A stretch of 25,193 bases of DNA from an uncultured Succinatimonas sp. (GTDB lineage: Bacteria; Pseudomonadota; Gammaproteobacteria; Enterobacterales; Succinivibrionaceae), in assembly GCF_905203285.1 (NCBI RefSeq), contig NZ_CAJKVK010000019.1, forward strand, positions 1-25,193, in the 5' to 3' direction. The notes beneath the pieces were generated by a model. The model did no database searches, was not told the origin of the DNA, and saw only the letters and a program-made list of their open reading frames with translations. The translations under genes and the position numbers were made by a program. Shown one piece after another: positions 1 to 8,516 of the stretch. The number at the start of each line of letters is the position of its first letter. Position 1 is the first letter of the stretch.

Positions 1-295
1 TCATCTAGCGTATTGTTAACTATAGATATACGTTTTAGATAAGATGACTTTTGCTTTCTTTTTATATGCTCTTTTATCTATATGTATTTTAGGATTAGAA
101 AATGTTTAATTAACAGTAAATGATAGAAACTTATCAATTACCTGAATAAAAAATAAAAATTTTATAGTTATCAAAGAAGTAAGTAACATTGTTCTTTACG
201 TAAACAAAAGCATATTCAACTAATTTGTCATCATATATATTGAGATTAAGATCAAATTTAAAGCAATTTTAAAAAATGTGATCTAGGTATTTGAC

Positions 296-322
296 ACATA
301 CATTTTTTATAAAAATGTATGT
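296..322. repeat. 12-bp perfect inverted repeat in the upstream region
   Basis: ACATACATTTTT (296-307) is followed after 3 nt by its exact reverse complement AAAAATGTATGT (311-322). It could be an operator for a dimeric regulator or an AT-rich hairpin at the end of an upstream transcript. It lies about 600 nt from the first gene, which is far for a classical operator. Confidence 0.6.
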
Positions 323-765
323 AAAGAAATCAGATCAAAGTATGTTCATTGCATAAAGAACAAATCTAAGTCAAAAAATAACTTTTTTTGAGTTGTTTTT
401 CTGACAAAGAGAGTAATTTTGTGTGTAATTTAAGAAGGTAAAGGGAAATTTGTGCTTGTTTGTAAAATCAACTAAAAAAGATATTTTGACATATAAAGCA
501 AACTTAAATATTCGATTAATTATTTGATTTTATTCTTTAATTTAAAAAAGAGACATGCTGTTTTTTAATATAAAAAAGATGTTTTTTATTTATTTTATTT
601 AAAATTTCATCTACATGCAAAAATATAAATTTCACAAATTATATGTCTGTTTTTGATTTGTCTTTTTACATACCAAAATTACCGTAAATCTTAAACATGT
701 GATGAAAGTACACAGCATTTACGATCTTAAAAAAGATTAAATTTAAGTTAATTTACTGAAAAAAC

Positions 766-777
766 AGATAATTATCT
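766..777. repeat. 12-bp perfect palindrome, possible operator
   Basis: AGATAATTATCT is self-complementary and is flanked by A and T runs that extend the symmetry with one mismatch. A second symmetric element, ATCTT-AAAA-AAGAT (724-737), lies just upstream. The position about 160 nt before the first gene suits a regulator site. In AT-rich DNA such palindromes also arise by chance. Confidence 0.35.
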
Positions 778-933
778 TTTTAACGGTGAGCCTCTAATTT
801 GGTTTTCTTTTAGATAAAGCTGTTGTCTTTTTTGATATATGCAATTTGCTCCTTTAACTAAACTTTATCGTGAAATTTAAATATTACTCATGCACTACTA
901 AAGAAAGCATATTTGCTTAAGGAGTCATATTTC

Positions 934-1971
934 ATGAGAGCAGTTGTACTTAGAGGACCTAATCAGTTCGCTCCTGAGGATATTCCGGTACCGGAGATTG
1001 GCAACGACGAGATTCTGTTAGAGATGAAAGCTGCCGCAATCTGCGGAACTGATATGCGTATTTTGACCGGTAAGAAGACTAAGGGCGTTCGTTATCCTTC
1101 AGTCATCGGTCATGAGTTCTGCGGCATTATCGCTAAAGTCGGCGCAGACGTTAAAGGATATGAAGTAGGTGAGAAAGTCGCTGTAGCAAACGTTATCCCT
1201 TGCCATCACTGCAGCAGCTGCTTGCACGGTCGTACCAATGCATGCTTGAACCGTAAAGCTATCGGTTATGAATTTGACGGCGGTTTTGAAGAGTATATCC
1301 GTATTCCCGGCATCTGCATTGAAAACGGCAATGTCGTTAAGCTCCCTGACAGCGTTTCATTTGCTGCCGGTGCTTTGATTGAGCCTTTATCATGCTGCAT
1401 CCGCGGTTTACGCAATGCCGGAACCGGCTTTAATGACGATGTCCTTATCGTTGGTGCCGGTCCTATCGGCTTATTCCACCTCCAGTTAGCCAAGATTGCA
1501 GGTGCTCGTAAAGTTATCGTCAGTGAGCCTAACGAGCAGCGTCGCAAAGTAGCCGCTGAACTTGGCGCTGACATCGTCGTTGATCCGATGAACGAGAACC
1601 TTGAAGAGATCGTAAAGCGTGAAACCAACGGTCTTGGAATGGACGTTATCGTCATGGCAATCGGTGTTCCTCCTCTTGTTAACCCGACCTTAAAGCTCTG
1701 CAAGAAGGGCGGTACCGTTAACCTGTTTGCTGGCTTTGCCGGCACCGGTGAGTGCAAGATTGAAGTCAACACCATTCACTACAACGAAATCAACGTAAAC
1801 GGCAGCACCGCTTACAAGCTTGAGGATTACCTCGCTGCAGCTGAGATGATCAAGAGCGGCAAGATCGATGCTGACAAGATCGTTACCCATAAGTTCAAGA
1901 TCGAAGACTTCCAGAAGGCTTACGACGTATGCGTAGCCGGAACCGGTCTTAAGGTAGTCATCGAGCCTTAA
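934..1971 (+). CDS. Zinc-dependent medium-chain alcohol/polyol dehydrogenase
   Basis: A 345-residue medium-chain dehydrogenase of the sorbitol/threonine dehydrogenase type, predicted to oxidise a secondary hydroxyl with NAD+. Catalytic zinc ligands are C38, H60 and E61 (GHEF). The structural zinc lobe has all four cysteines, C90, C93, C96 and C104. The cofactor fold shows GAGPIG at 174-179, and an acidic residue (E198) at the end of the second strand favours NAD over NADP. The start is the ATG at 934, with AAGGAG at 919-924; an in-frame TTG at 913 would place the Shine-Dalgarno inside the gene. It is the first gene of the operon and probably makes the keto group needed by the kinase and aldolase that follow. 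The substrate cannot be read from sequence. Lysine is mostly AAG, the pattern of a highly expressed gene. Confidence 0.9.
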   Translation: MRAVVLRGPNQFAPEDIPVPEIGNDEILLEMKAAAICGTDMRILTGKKTKGVRYPSVIGHEFCGIIAKVGADVKGYEVGEKVAVANVIPCHHCSSCLHGRTNACLNRKAIGYEFDGGFEEYIRIPGICIENGNVVKLPDSVSFAAGALIEPLSCCIRGLRNAGTGFNDDVLIVGAGPIGLFHLQLAKIAGARKVIVSEPNEQRRKVAAELGADIVVDPMNENLEEIVKRETNGLGMDVIVMAIGVPPLVNPTLKLCKKGGTVNLFAGFAGTGECKIEVNTIHYNEINVNGSTAYKLEDYLAAAEMIKSGKIDADKIVTHKFKIEDFQKAYDVCVAGTGLKVVIEP

Positions 1972-2037
1972 TTTTAAAGACCCGATTTTAATTTTTTAAA
2001 AGTTTTGTTTTGTCACTAAGTAAAGAGGAAATTAACT

Positions 2038-2880
2038 ATGGCAATGTTAGGTAAGGCAGTTCGCATGAGCCGTTTGGTCAACCCGAAGAGCAACAAGATG
2101 ATGGCCATCACTGTTGACCACGCTATCTCCCGCGGTATTGCTCCTATGACTGGTTTGCATCACATCCAGGACACTATCGACAAGATCGTTGCCGGTCGTC
2201 CTGATGCTATGACTATGACCAAGGGCATCGCCGAAGACTGCATGTGGAAGCATGCCGGTAAAGTCTCCATTTTGATGAAGATCTCCAACTACTCTCCGGT
2301 TAATCCGACCAATGACATCGTTTTCGGCTCCGTTGACGAAGCAATTCGTATGGGTGCTGACGCTGTTTCTATGGGTGCTATGACTTTAGGTGACTATCAG
2401 GCTGAGCAGTTTGAAAGAATCGGTCGTATCGCTGACGAGTGCGCCGTAAGAGGCATGCCGTTAATCGGTCACGTATATCCGAAGGGAGAGAGCGTTCCTG
2501 TTGAGAAGCGTACCGCTTGGGAAAACATCGCTTACTGCTGCCGCAGCGCCTGCGAGCTCGGTATGGATATCGTAAAGACCACCTATACCGGTGATCCTGA
2601 TTCAATGGCTAAGGTCGTTGCTTGCGTTCCGAGCCAGTTCCGTATCGTTATTCAGGGCGGTGACGCATGCAAGACCTTGGACGACTACCTCAAGATGACC
2701 CGTGACGCAATGGATTGCGGTGTCGGTGGCGTAACCATGGGCCGTTTCGTATGGGATTACAAAGACATTACCGCTTTGGTAGTTGCTCTTCGTTACATCA
2801 TTCACGAAGGCTACAGCGTCAAGGAAGCCAAAGAATTATTGGCTCAGCTTGAGAACGATAAGAACTACGACCAGTTCTAA
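2038..2880 (+). CDS. Class I Schiff-base aldolase, DhnA/LsrF/FbaB (DeoC-like) family
   Basis: A 280-residue TIM-barrel aldolase related to archaeal-type fructose-bisphosphate aldolase, LsrF and aminodideoxy-heptulosonate synthase. Expected key residues are present: the DH pair D27-H28 after the first strand, the Schiff-base lysine K180 in DIVKTTYTGD, and phosphate-binding loops IQGGD (205-209) and MGR (234-236). Family members usually read GRN at the last site; here it is GRF (F237), hinting at a changed substrate. The start ATG has AGAGGA about 10 nt upstream. Between a dehydrogenase and a sugar kinase it most likely cleaves a phosphorylated keto sugar or keto acid to two three-carbon units. 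Ordinary fructose-bisphosphate aldolase activity is less likely in this setting. Confidence 0.85.
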   Translation: MAMLGKAVRMSRLVNPKSNKMMAITVDHAISRGIAPMTGLHHIQDTIDKIVAGRPDAMTMTKGIAEDCMWKHAGKVSILMKISNYSPVNPTNDIVFGSVDEAIRMGADAVSMGAMTLGDYQAEQFERIGRIADECAVRGMPLIGHVYPKGESVPVEKRTAWENIAYCCRSACELGMDIVKTTYTGDPDSMAKVVACVPSQFRIVIQGGDACKTLDDYLKMTRDAMDCGVGGVTMGRFVWDYKDITALVVALRYIIHEGYSVKEAKELLAQLENDKNYDQF

Positions 2881-2925
2881 TCATAATTTCGCGATAACTA
2901 AACATAAATAAGGAAGGACCCGCCA

Positions 2926-4470
2926 GTGAAAGCAATATATCTTTTGGGTGTAGACGTAGGAACATCGAGTATCAAGACCGTTATCCTTGACTCGAACGCC
3001 AAGGTCGTGGCGGAAGAAACTGATTTTTACCGCCTTATCAATCCAGATCAGGTGTCAATTCAGGTTGACGCGGCTGATATGTGGAGGGCTTTCATTAATT
3101 GTGTAAGCCATCTTATCAGCAGAAATAACGTTGATCCTGCATTGATCGGTGCAATCAGTATCTCCAGTTTATGCCCTGGACTTGCAGCGTTTGACGCTAC
3201 AGGTAAACTGCTGGTGGATCCTATCATTTATTCAGACAGACGCAGTACTCAAGAAGCTGAAATTTTCCGCGAGAAAGTCGGCGATAAGCGTCTGTTTGAA
3301 ATTACGGCCAACAGTGCTATGGCCGGCGCCATGTCCGGTACTTCGATGCTGTGGATAAAGCGCAATCTTCCCGAAATTTATGAACGTACTAAGTATTTCG
3401 GACATATAAATACCCTCATGGCTCAAAAGCTGTGCGGTAATTTCGCAATTGATCATTCAAATGCTTCTTACACTCTTTTATATGAAACCGTAGATCGCGG
3501 AATTTGGTCAGAAGAGTTATGCGAGAAGGTAGGTATTGATATTGAGAAGCTTCCTCCTTTGCATAAATCAACGGATGTCGTAGGTCAGCTTACCAATCAG
3601 GAATTACTTGATTTGGGCTTGCATCCTGATACCAAGATCGTCATCGGCGGCGGTGATACCGCCTGCGCAACTCTTGCAGCCGGTGTGGTCAAGCAGTGGG
3701 ATGTTTGTGAATCAGTAGGTACCTCCGATGTTTTGACCGTTGCCGTTGAAAAGCCTTTGTTCTCTCCTAAATTCATTAACCGTCGTCATGTCGTGGATGG
3801 TGCATGGATTTATCAGGGTGCAATGTCTCATACCGGATCTTCTTATAAATGGATGTATGACAATTTCTATCAGGATTTTCAGGCATTAGCATCAGGATCC
3901 GGAAAGAAAGGTATGCTGATGATGAATGAAGATGCCGCCAAAGCCGCTCCCGGAGCGGATGGTCTTGTGTTCCTTCCTTATATGATGGGCGAGCGCAGCC
4001 CAGTGTGGGACGCTTACGCAAGAGGCGAATTCTTCGGTCTGTCATTAAAGACAACAAGACGCGAAATGAATCGTGCCGTTTTGGAGGGCTGTGCATACGG
4101 CTTACGCCAGATGTTCGATATTTGTGAAGAATTAACCGGTGAGAAGATAACGCATTTTTCATCAATCGGAGGCGGGGCAAAGAGCAAAGTTTGGGCCCAG
4201 ATTAAGGCCGATATTACCGGTCGTGACATCACCGTTTTAGATATGAGCGATATGGCTCCTGTCGGAGCGGCTTTACTTGCAGGTGTCGGAGCCGGTGTCT
4301 TTAAGGATGTATACGAAGCTTCGGCGAAAGTCGAAAAAGCGGTTTATACAAAAATTAAGCATTCCGATGCCGATAAAGAAGTATATGACCGCCGCTATAA
4401 GGTGTATACAGGCCTGTACCCAAGGTTAAAAGATTTGTATCGAGTAAATCTCGGTATTAAAGAAAACTGA
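2926..4470 (+). CDS. FGGY-family carbohydrate kinase
   Basis: A 514-residue kinase of the xylulokinase/gluconokinase superfamily with the two actin-like domains of FGGY enzymes. The N-terminal phosphate-binding motif is D10-VGT-13, the catalytic aspartate is D244 in GGGDTA, and the C-terminal domain shows GERSPVWD, SSIGGGAKS and a PVGAALLAG helix. It starts at GTG 2926 with a strong AAGGAAGG upstream; no better ATG is near. The family covers ketoses, polyols and aldonates such as gluconate, so the substrate is open. The preceding dehydrogenase and aldolase imply that it phosphorylates the oxidised compound before cleavage. It sits 45 nt after the aldolase and 28 nt before the transporter. Confidence 0.88.
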   Translation: MKAIYLLGVDVGTSSIKTVILDSNAKVVAEETDFYRLINPDQVSIQVDAADMWRAFINCVSHLISRNNVDPALIGAISISSLCPGLAAFDATGKLLVDPIIYSDRRSTQEAEIFREKVGDKRLFEITANSAMAGAMSGTSMLWIKRNLPEIYERTKYFGHINTLMAQKLCGNFAIDHSNASYTLLYETVDRGIWSEELCEKVGIDIEKLPPLHKSTDVVGQLTNQELLDLGLHPDTKIVIGGGDTACATLAAGVVKQWDVCESVGTSDVLTVAVEKPLFSPKFINRRHVVDGAWIYQGAMSHTGSSYKWMYDNFYQDFQALASGSGKKGMLMMNEDAAKAAPGADGLVFLPYMMGERSPVWDAYARGEFFGLSLKTTRREMNRAVLEGCAYGLRQMFDICEELTGEKITHFSSIGGGAKSKVWAQIKADITGRDITVLDMSDMAPVGAALLAGVGAGVFKDVYEASAKVEKAVYTKIKHSDADKEVYDRRYKVYTGLYPRLKDLYRVNLGIKEN

Positions 4471-4498
4471 TTTATAAACAACATAGCAGGAGAATCTC

Positions 4499-5491
4499 AT
4501 GAAAAAATTTGTAGCCACCTTATTGGCCGCTTCTTTGGGCTTAGCTGTTGCCGGTACTTCAAGTGCAGCTACTTTGAACGTCAGCGTACCTGATGCCGAT
4601 AACTCATACATCTACGCTGCCGCTCAGGAATTTACCAAGCGCGCAACCGAGTACTCAAACGGCTCCCTTGAAATGAAGGTCTTCCCGAACGGTTCATTAT
4701 ACGGCGGCGATGCTAACGCAGCTGTTTCTTCCGTCGGCAACGGCTCTTTGGATATCGTTATTTTGGCTGCTTCCTTATACGCAAGCTTCAACCCCGAATT
4801 CTACGTATTGTCAGTTCCTTATCTGTTTGATAACACCAAGCAGCTTCAGGACTATATCAACAGTGAAGAAGGCGTTAAGCTTTTCAACTCCGTTGAGGAA
4901 ATGGGAATTACCTGCTTAGGCCGTTGGACTCGCAGCTTCCGTCAGGTTACCAACAGCAAGCACCCGATAAATCAGCCTGATGATCTTAAAGGCTTGGTTT
5001 TGCGTACTCCGAGTAACTCATTGTACGTTGAGTTCTTCAAGGCTTGCGGCGCTAACGTAACTCCGATGAACTTCTCTGAAGTTTATAACGCTTTGCAGCT
5101 TGCCACCCTTGACGGTCAGGAAAACCCGATCGACGTTCCTGCTACCAGCAACTTCTACGAAGTTCAGAAGTATGTTTCCATGACCAATCACATTGCTGAT
5201 GCATGGGTTGTCGGCATGAACACCGAAAAACTTAAGAGCTTGTCAGAAGAAGAACAGCAGGCCCTTGCCAAGGCAGCAACTGAATGTCAGCAGTGGTATG
5301 TTGATTATCAGGCAAAGCGTGACGGCGAGATGTTGAAGCTTTTGACCGACAACGGTATGCAGGCTAACGAAGTATCTGCTGAAGGTATGGCTAAGTTTGT
5401 CGATGTTTCCAAGAGCCTCTATCCTGAGTTCAAGAAACTCGTCGGTAACGATGCCGTCTTTGATGCAGCCGTTAAGTTCTGCGGCAAATAA
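4499..5491 (+). CDS. TRAP transporter periplasmic substrate-binding protein (DctP family)
   Basis: A 330-residue secreted binding protein. Residues 1-23 form a signal peptide (KK, a hydrophobic stretch, then SSA-A at the cut). The mature protein has the DctP/SiaP fold signs: NGSLYGG, PYLFD, SFRQVTN with R148, and LRTPSN with R169, followed by VTPM and SEVYNALQLATLDGQENP. The arginine at R169 is the one that clamps a substrate carboxylate in characterised family members, so the ligand is probably an organic or sugar acid. It delivers the ligand to the two membrane subunits encoded next, using ion-gradient energy rather than ATP. A strong GGAG lies before the ATG. A hairpin in the following gap may allow more binding protein than permease. 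Confidence 0.93.
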   Translation: MKKFVATLLAASLGLAVAGTSSAATLNVSVPDADNSYIYAAAQEFTKRATEYSNGSLEMKVFPNGSLYGGDANAAVSSVGNGSLDIVILAASLYASFNPEFYVLSVPYLFDNTKQLQDYINSEEGVKLFNSVEEMGITCLGRWTRSFRQVTNSKHPINQPDDLKGLVLRTPSNSLYVEFFKACGANVTPMNFSEVYNALQLATLDGQENPIDVPATSNFYEVQKYVSMTNHIADAWVVGMNTEKLKSLSEEEQQALAKAATECQQWYVDYQAKRDGEMLKLLTDNGMQANEVSAEGMAKFVDVSKSLYPEFKKLVGNDAVFDAAVKFCGK

Positions 5492-5533
5492 TAATTACGA
5501 TAATTTTCTTCTAAATAACTCGTTGATTTAACT

Positions 5534-5570
5534 AGAGATGCAAGGGAGTGAATTACTTCCCTGCATCCCT
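5534..5570 (+). promoter_or_regulatory. Intercistronic hairpin between binding protein and permease genes
   Basis: GATGCA-AGGGAGT (5537-5549), a 5-nt loop and ACTTCCC-TGCATC (5555-5567) form a stem of about 13 positions with one A-C mismatch and one G-U pair. The tail after it is only CCTTTAT, so it is a weak terminator at best. In binding-protein transport operons such elements usually protect the upstream mRNA or cause partial termination, giving more binding protein than membrane subunits. Confidence 0.65.
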
Positions 5571-5634
5571 TTATCCCAAAATTGGCGGTTTTTGAAGAAA
5601 TAAAAATAGTTATTTTTAGTTAGGGAGATAGTTT

Positions 5635-6171
5635 ATGCAACGTAAACTCTCACGTTTCAGTAAATTTTTCGATGTTGTCGATAAACTCGAAGACATCGTT
5701 TGCGGCGGAACGCTGGCGGCTTTGCTGTTCATCGTTTTGCTGCAGGTAGGCGCCCGTTGGTGCGGCATCATCTTGGCATGGACGGAAGAAACCACTCGTT
5801 TCCTGTTCCTTTGGATGATGTTCATTGCTGTGGCTGCCGGTTTTAATCGCGCAGAGTCTGCTCGCGTGGTCGTATTAATTCAAAAATTCCCTCTTTCTGC
5901 ACAGAAAGTTTGCGCTGCAGCATACTACATAGTATCCATCGCTTTCTTCTTTTTCATGCTTTATTACGGCACTGAGCTTTCCATGCAGAAGTTTAAATTC
6001 CATGAAATGGCAACAGCTTTGGCTCTTCCGATGGGCTTTATTATGATCAGCGTTCCCATCAGCGGTTTCTTAGGAATTATCGGAACCATTCAAAGTTATC
6101 TTGAGTATTCACATCTTGTAGCCACTGGCGGCGACAACAGCGAAATCGGTATGGAGGGAACTGTCAAATGA
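5635..6171 (+). CDS. TRAP transporter small permease (DctQ family)
   Basis: A 178-residue inner-membrane protein with four hydrophobic segments, at about residues 25-43, 58-77, 88-108 and 124-146, the usual DctQ topology and length. The W-T/E-E-x-T-R-F pattern after the first segment (WTEETTRFLFLW) is typical of this subunit. It pairs with the large permease and carries no transport site itself. The ATG has AGGGAG upstream, and the gene ends in a 4-nt ATGA overlap with the large permease, so the two are translationally coupled. The gap before it, about 140 nt, is the largest inside the operon and contains a hairpin. Confidence 0.92.
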   Translation: MQRKLSRFSKFFDVVDKLEDIVCGGTLAALLFIVLLQVGARWCGIILAWTEETTRFLFLWMMFIAVAAGFNRAESARVVVLIQKFPLSAQKVCAAAYYIVSIAFFFFMLYYGTELSMQKFKFHEMATALALPMGFIMISVPISGFLGIIGTIQSYLEYSHLVATGGDNSEIGMEGTVK

Positions 6172-7457
6172 GTATGAGTGTTATTTTGCTGATCCTGTTC
6201 CTTGCCCTGATGGCATTCGGTATTCCTATTGCCATTTCCCTGGGTGCAGCCTGCGTTGCAGTACTTGTAACCATGAGTCCTATGCCTTTGACCATGGTTG
6301 TACAGATGATGTACAGTTCTATGAACAGCTTCATCATGGTGGCAGTTCCGCTCTTTATTTTGGCGGGCTCATTGATGGATGAAGGCGGTATCGCGGATAA
6401 GATTTATGATTTAGCCGATGCCTGCGTAGGTTGGATTTACGGCGGTTTAGGTCACGTATCCGTTTTCTGTAACATTATTTTCGGCGCCATGTCCGGTTCA
6501 TCAGTTGCCGCTGTTGCTTCCATCGGTAAGATGAGTATTAACGCCATGGCTAAGAAAGGTTACCCTAAAGCTTACGGTGTAGGTATTAACCTTGCCGGCT
6601 GTATGCTTGCATCAGTTATTCCTCCTTCAATTTTGATGATTGTTGCTGCATCCACAGCAGGTGTTTCCATCGGTCAGGCCTTGATGGCAGGTCTTGTTCC
6701 CGGTATCTTCATCGGCGTTGCCTTCATGATTTACAACTATATTACTTGTAAAGTAAAAGGCACCGGTGAAAAGAGCGAGTTCAGCGTTCAGCGCTTGGGT
6801 AAGGCTTTTATTGCAGCCGTTCCGGCTTTGATGGTTCCGGTAATTCTCCTTGTCGGTATGTATAGCGGTGTTTATACCCCGACCGAAGGTGCCGGTATCG
6901 CAGCTTTCTACGCTATCTTAATTTCAATTTACGTCTACAGACGTTTGAAGTGGTCAGACATTCCTCGCATTGTTGCCAAGAATGCCCGTCAGACCGGTAC
7001 CATCTTGTTCATCGCTATTACCGCAAAGCCTGCAGGCCAGATTTTTGAACTTGACGGTCTTCCCGGTCAGCTTGCCAACTTCATCGTCGGCATCTCTAAT
7101 GATCAGCTCGTAATTCTGTTTGCTCTGTTTGTGTTCCTGCTCTTAGTCGGTATGTTCATGGACGCAACAGCCGCCATCTTCATTTTGGTTCCGATTTTGT
7201 TGCCGGTAATGGTTAAGATTGGCGTATCTCCGCTGTTCTTCGTTGTATTCCTTGTTATCACCTTGTCATTCGGACTTATCACGCCGCCTGTGGGAGTGTG
7301 CCTGTACGCAGCCCAAAACGTTACAGGTATGTCATTTGAGGCTGTCGTTAAGTCGGTAATGCCTTGGCTGTATTTGACCACCGGCGTATTGGTAATGTTC
7401 ATCTTCTTCCCTGAGATCATTACGGCTCCGGTAGAGTGGATGTTTAGCACTAATTAG
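6168..7457 (+). CDS. TRAP transporter large permease (DctM family)
   Basis: A 429-residue polytopic membrane protein of the DctM/IT superfamily with about 11-12 hydrophobic segments. It carries the ion-coupled transport path of the TRAP system. Recognisable family stretches include FGAMSGSSVAAVASIG, the GYPKAYGVGINLAGC region, PPSILMIVAAS, YTPTEGAG and SFGLITPPVGVCLY. Length is normal for an unfused DctM. Its start codon overlaps the stop of the small permease, and the transporter set is complete. The membrane subunits have the same optimal-codon pattern as the enzymes, so the transporter is expected to be abundant. Confidence 0.95.
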   Translation: MSMSVILLILFLALMAFGIPIAISLGAACVAVLVTMSPMPLTMVVQMMYSSMNSFIMVAVPLFILAGSLMDEGGIADKIYDLADACVGWIYGGLGHVSVFCNIIFGAMSGSSVAAVASIGKMSINAMAKKGYPKAYGVGINLAGCMLASVIPPSILMIVAASTAGVSIGQALMAGLVPGIFIGVAFMIYNYITCKVKGTGEKSEFSVQRLGKAFIAAVPALMVPVILLVGMYSGVYTPTEGAGIAAFYAILISIYVYRRLKWSDIPRIVAKNARQTGTILFIAITAKPAGQIFELDGLPGQLANFIVGISNDQLVILFALFVFLLLVGMFMDATAAIFILVPILLPVMVKIGVSPLFFVVFLVITLSFGLITPPVGVCLYAAQNVTGMSFEAVVKSVMPWLYLTTGVLVMFIFFPEIITAPVEWMFSTN

Positions 7458-7467
7458 TAATCTTCAG

Positions 7468-7494
7468 CTCGCAGTTTGTAAATAAAACTGCGGG
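7468..7494 (+). promoter_or_regulatory. Intercistronic hairpin after the transporter genes
   Basis: CTCGCAGTTT (7468-7477) pairs with AAACTGCGGG (7485-7494), ten pairs including one G-U, with a 7-nt loop. No U-tract follows, so it is not a standard intrinsic terminator. It may act as an mRNA stability or processing element separating the transporter and salvage parts of the message. Confidence 0.55.
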
Positions 7495-7545
7495 TATATT
7501 AAAAGTGCAAAAATTTAAATAAGTGCTATTTAGGAGAATTCAAAC

Positions 7546-8511
7546 ATGAAAATCGTAGTGTTGGACGGATACACCGAAAATCCTGGTGATTTAAGCTGGG
7601 ATGAGCTTGCAAAGCTTGGTGATCTTACCGTTTACGATCGCACTCCGGTAAATGATGAAGCCGAAATTATCCGCCGTATCGGCGACGCTGAAATGGTTTA
7701 TACCAATAAGACCCCGATTTCACGCCGCGTGATTGACGCTTGTCCGAACATGAAGTTTATCAGCATGCTCGCCACCGGTTATAACGTAGTGGATTATGCT
7801 TACGCTAAGGAAAAGGGCATTCCGGTAACCAATGTTCCTACCTATGGTACGGCTTCAGTAAGCCAGTTCTCAATCGCTCTGCTGCTTGAAGTTTGCCATC
7901 ATATCGGACACCACGACGCTTCCGTACATGCCGGAAATTGGGCCAAATGCATCGATTGGTGCTATTGGGATTATCCGCTTATTGAGCTTGACGGTAAGAC
8001 TATCGGTATTATCGGTTTTGGCCGTATCGGTCAATCCGAGGGCAGAATTGCCAAAGCTTTAGGTATGAAGGTTCTTGCATACGATCTTTATCCTAATGAT
8101 TCAGGCCGTGTCATTGCCGATTATGTAAGCCTTGATGAGCTTTACGCTAAGGCAGACGTTATTTCTCTGCATTGCAATCTCACTCCTGAAAATACCTGCA
8201 TGATCAATAAAGATTCCATTGCCAAGATGAAAGACGGCGTCATTTTGATTAATAACGCCCGCGGTCAGCTTATCAATGAGCAGGATGTTGCCGATGCTCT
8301 TAACAGCGGCAAGATGGGAGCTGCAGGTTTAGACGTTGTTTATACCGAGCCTATTAGAGAAGATAATCCTTTGCTTAAGGCTAAAAACTGCATTATTACT
8401 CCGCATATTTCATGGGCTCCTAAAGAAAGCCGTCAGCGCATCATGGACTGTGCAGTGGAAAATGCCAAAGCATATATTGCAGGTTCTCCTATTAACGTGG
8501 TTAACAAGTAA
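7546..8511 (+). CDS. D-2-hydroxyacid dehydrogenase, hydroxypyruvate reductase/glycerate dehydrogenase type
   Basis: A 321-residue member of the NAD-dependent D-isomer 2-hydroxyacid dehydrogenases. The Rossmann motif GFGRIG is at 157-162, and the acidic D180 at the end of the next strand points to NADH. The catalytic residues are R239 (NNARG), E268 (YTEP) and H287 (TPHISW), with the substrate loop at LATGYN (75-80). Length and motifs match glycerate dehydrogenases rather than the longer serine-pathway SerA. The next gene is a glycerate kinase, so reduction of hydroxypyruvate (or glyoxylate) to D-glycerate is the natural reading. Reduction of tartronate semialdehyde is usually done by an unrelated family (GarR/GlxR), which is absent here. 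AGGAG precedes the ATG. Confidence 0.88.
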   Translation: MKIVVLDGYTENPGDLSWDELAKLGDLTVYDRTPVNDEAEIIRRIGDAEMVYTNKTPISRRVIDACPNMKFISMLATGYNVVDYAYAKEKGIPVTNVPTYGTASVSQFSIALLLEVCHHIGHHDASVHAGNWAKCIDWCYWDYPLIELDGKTIGIIGFGRIGQSEGRIAKALGMKVLAYDLYPNDSGRVIADYVSLDELYAKADVISLHCNLTPENTCMINKDSIAKMKDGVILINNARGQLINEQDVADALNSGKMGAAGLDVVYTEPIREDNPLLKAKNCIITPHISWAPKESRQRIMDCAVENAKAYIAGSPINVVNK

Positions 8512-8516
8512 GACCA

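Larger units (their letters stand above)
1..933. other. Long AT-rich gene-free region upstream of the catabolic operon
   Basis: No credible reading frame, tRNA or repeat family is visible on either strand. By eye the stretch is well over 70% A+T, much richer than the operon that follows. It carries several inverted repeats (listed separately) and must hold the promoter and control sites of the operon, because no gene lies between it and the first start codon. A possible promoter is TTGATA at 832-837 with a poor -10 (TAACTA, 855-860), but I do not trust it. A short hairpin, AAGCA-TATT-TGCTT, sits just before the Shine-Dalgarno of the first gene. Confidence 0.6.

Noticed and set aside
240..255. 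FNR-like site TTGAG-N6-ATCAA
   Set aside because: Spacing is 6 rather than 4 and the left half is off consensus.
277..300. CRP-like half site TGTGA
   Set aside because: The matching TCACA half is not at the required 6-nt spacing.
913..933. Upstream TTG start for the first dehydrogenase gene
   Set aside because: It would place the strong AAGGAG inside the coding region, and the added seven residues lie outside the family start; ATG 934 is better.
1266..1775. Antisense open frame of 169 codons in the dehydrogenase gene
   Set aside because: It shadows a gene with intact zinc and NAD motifs, has no ribosome site and encodes a low-complexity basic protein.
3776..4180. Antisense open frame of 134 codons in the kinase gene
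   Set aside because: It overlaps the conserved FGGY C-terminal domain and shows no recognisable features.
7103..7450. Antisense open frame of 115 codons in the large permease gene
   Set aside because: It mirrors a hydrophobic coding region and shows no domain or ribosome site.
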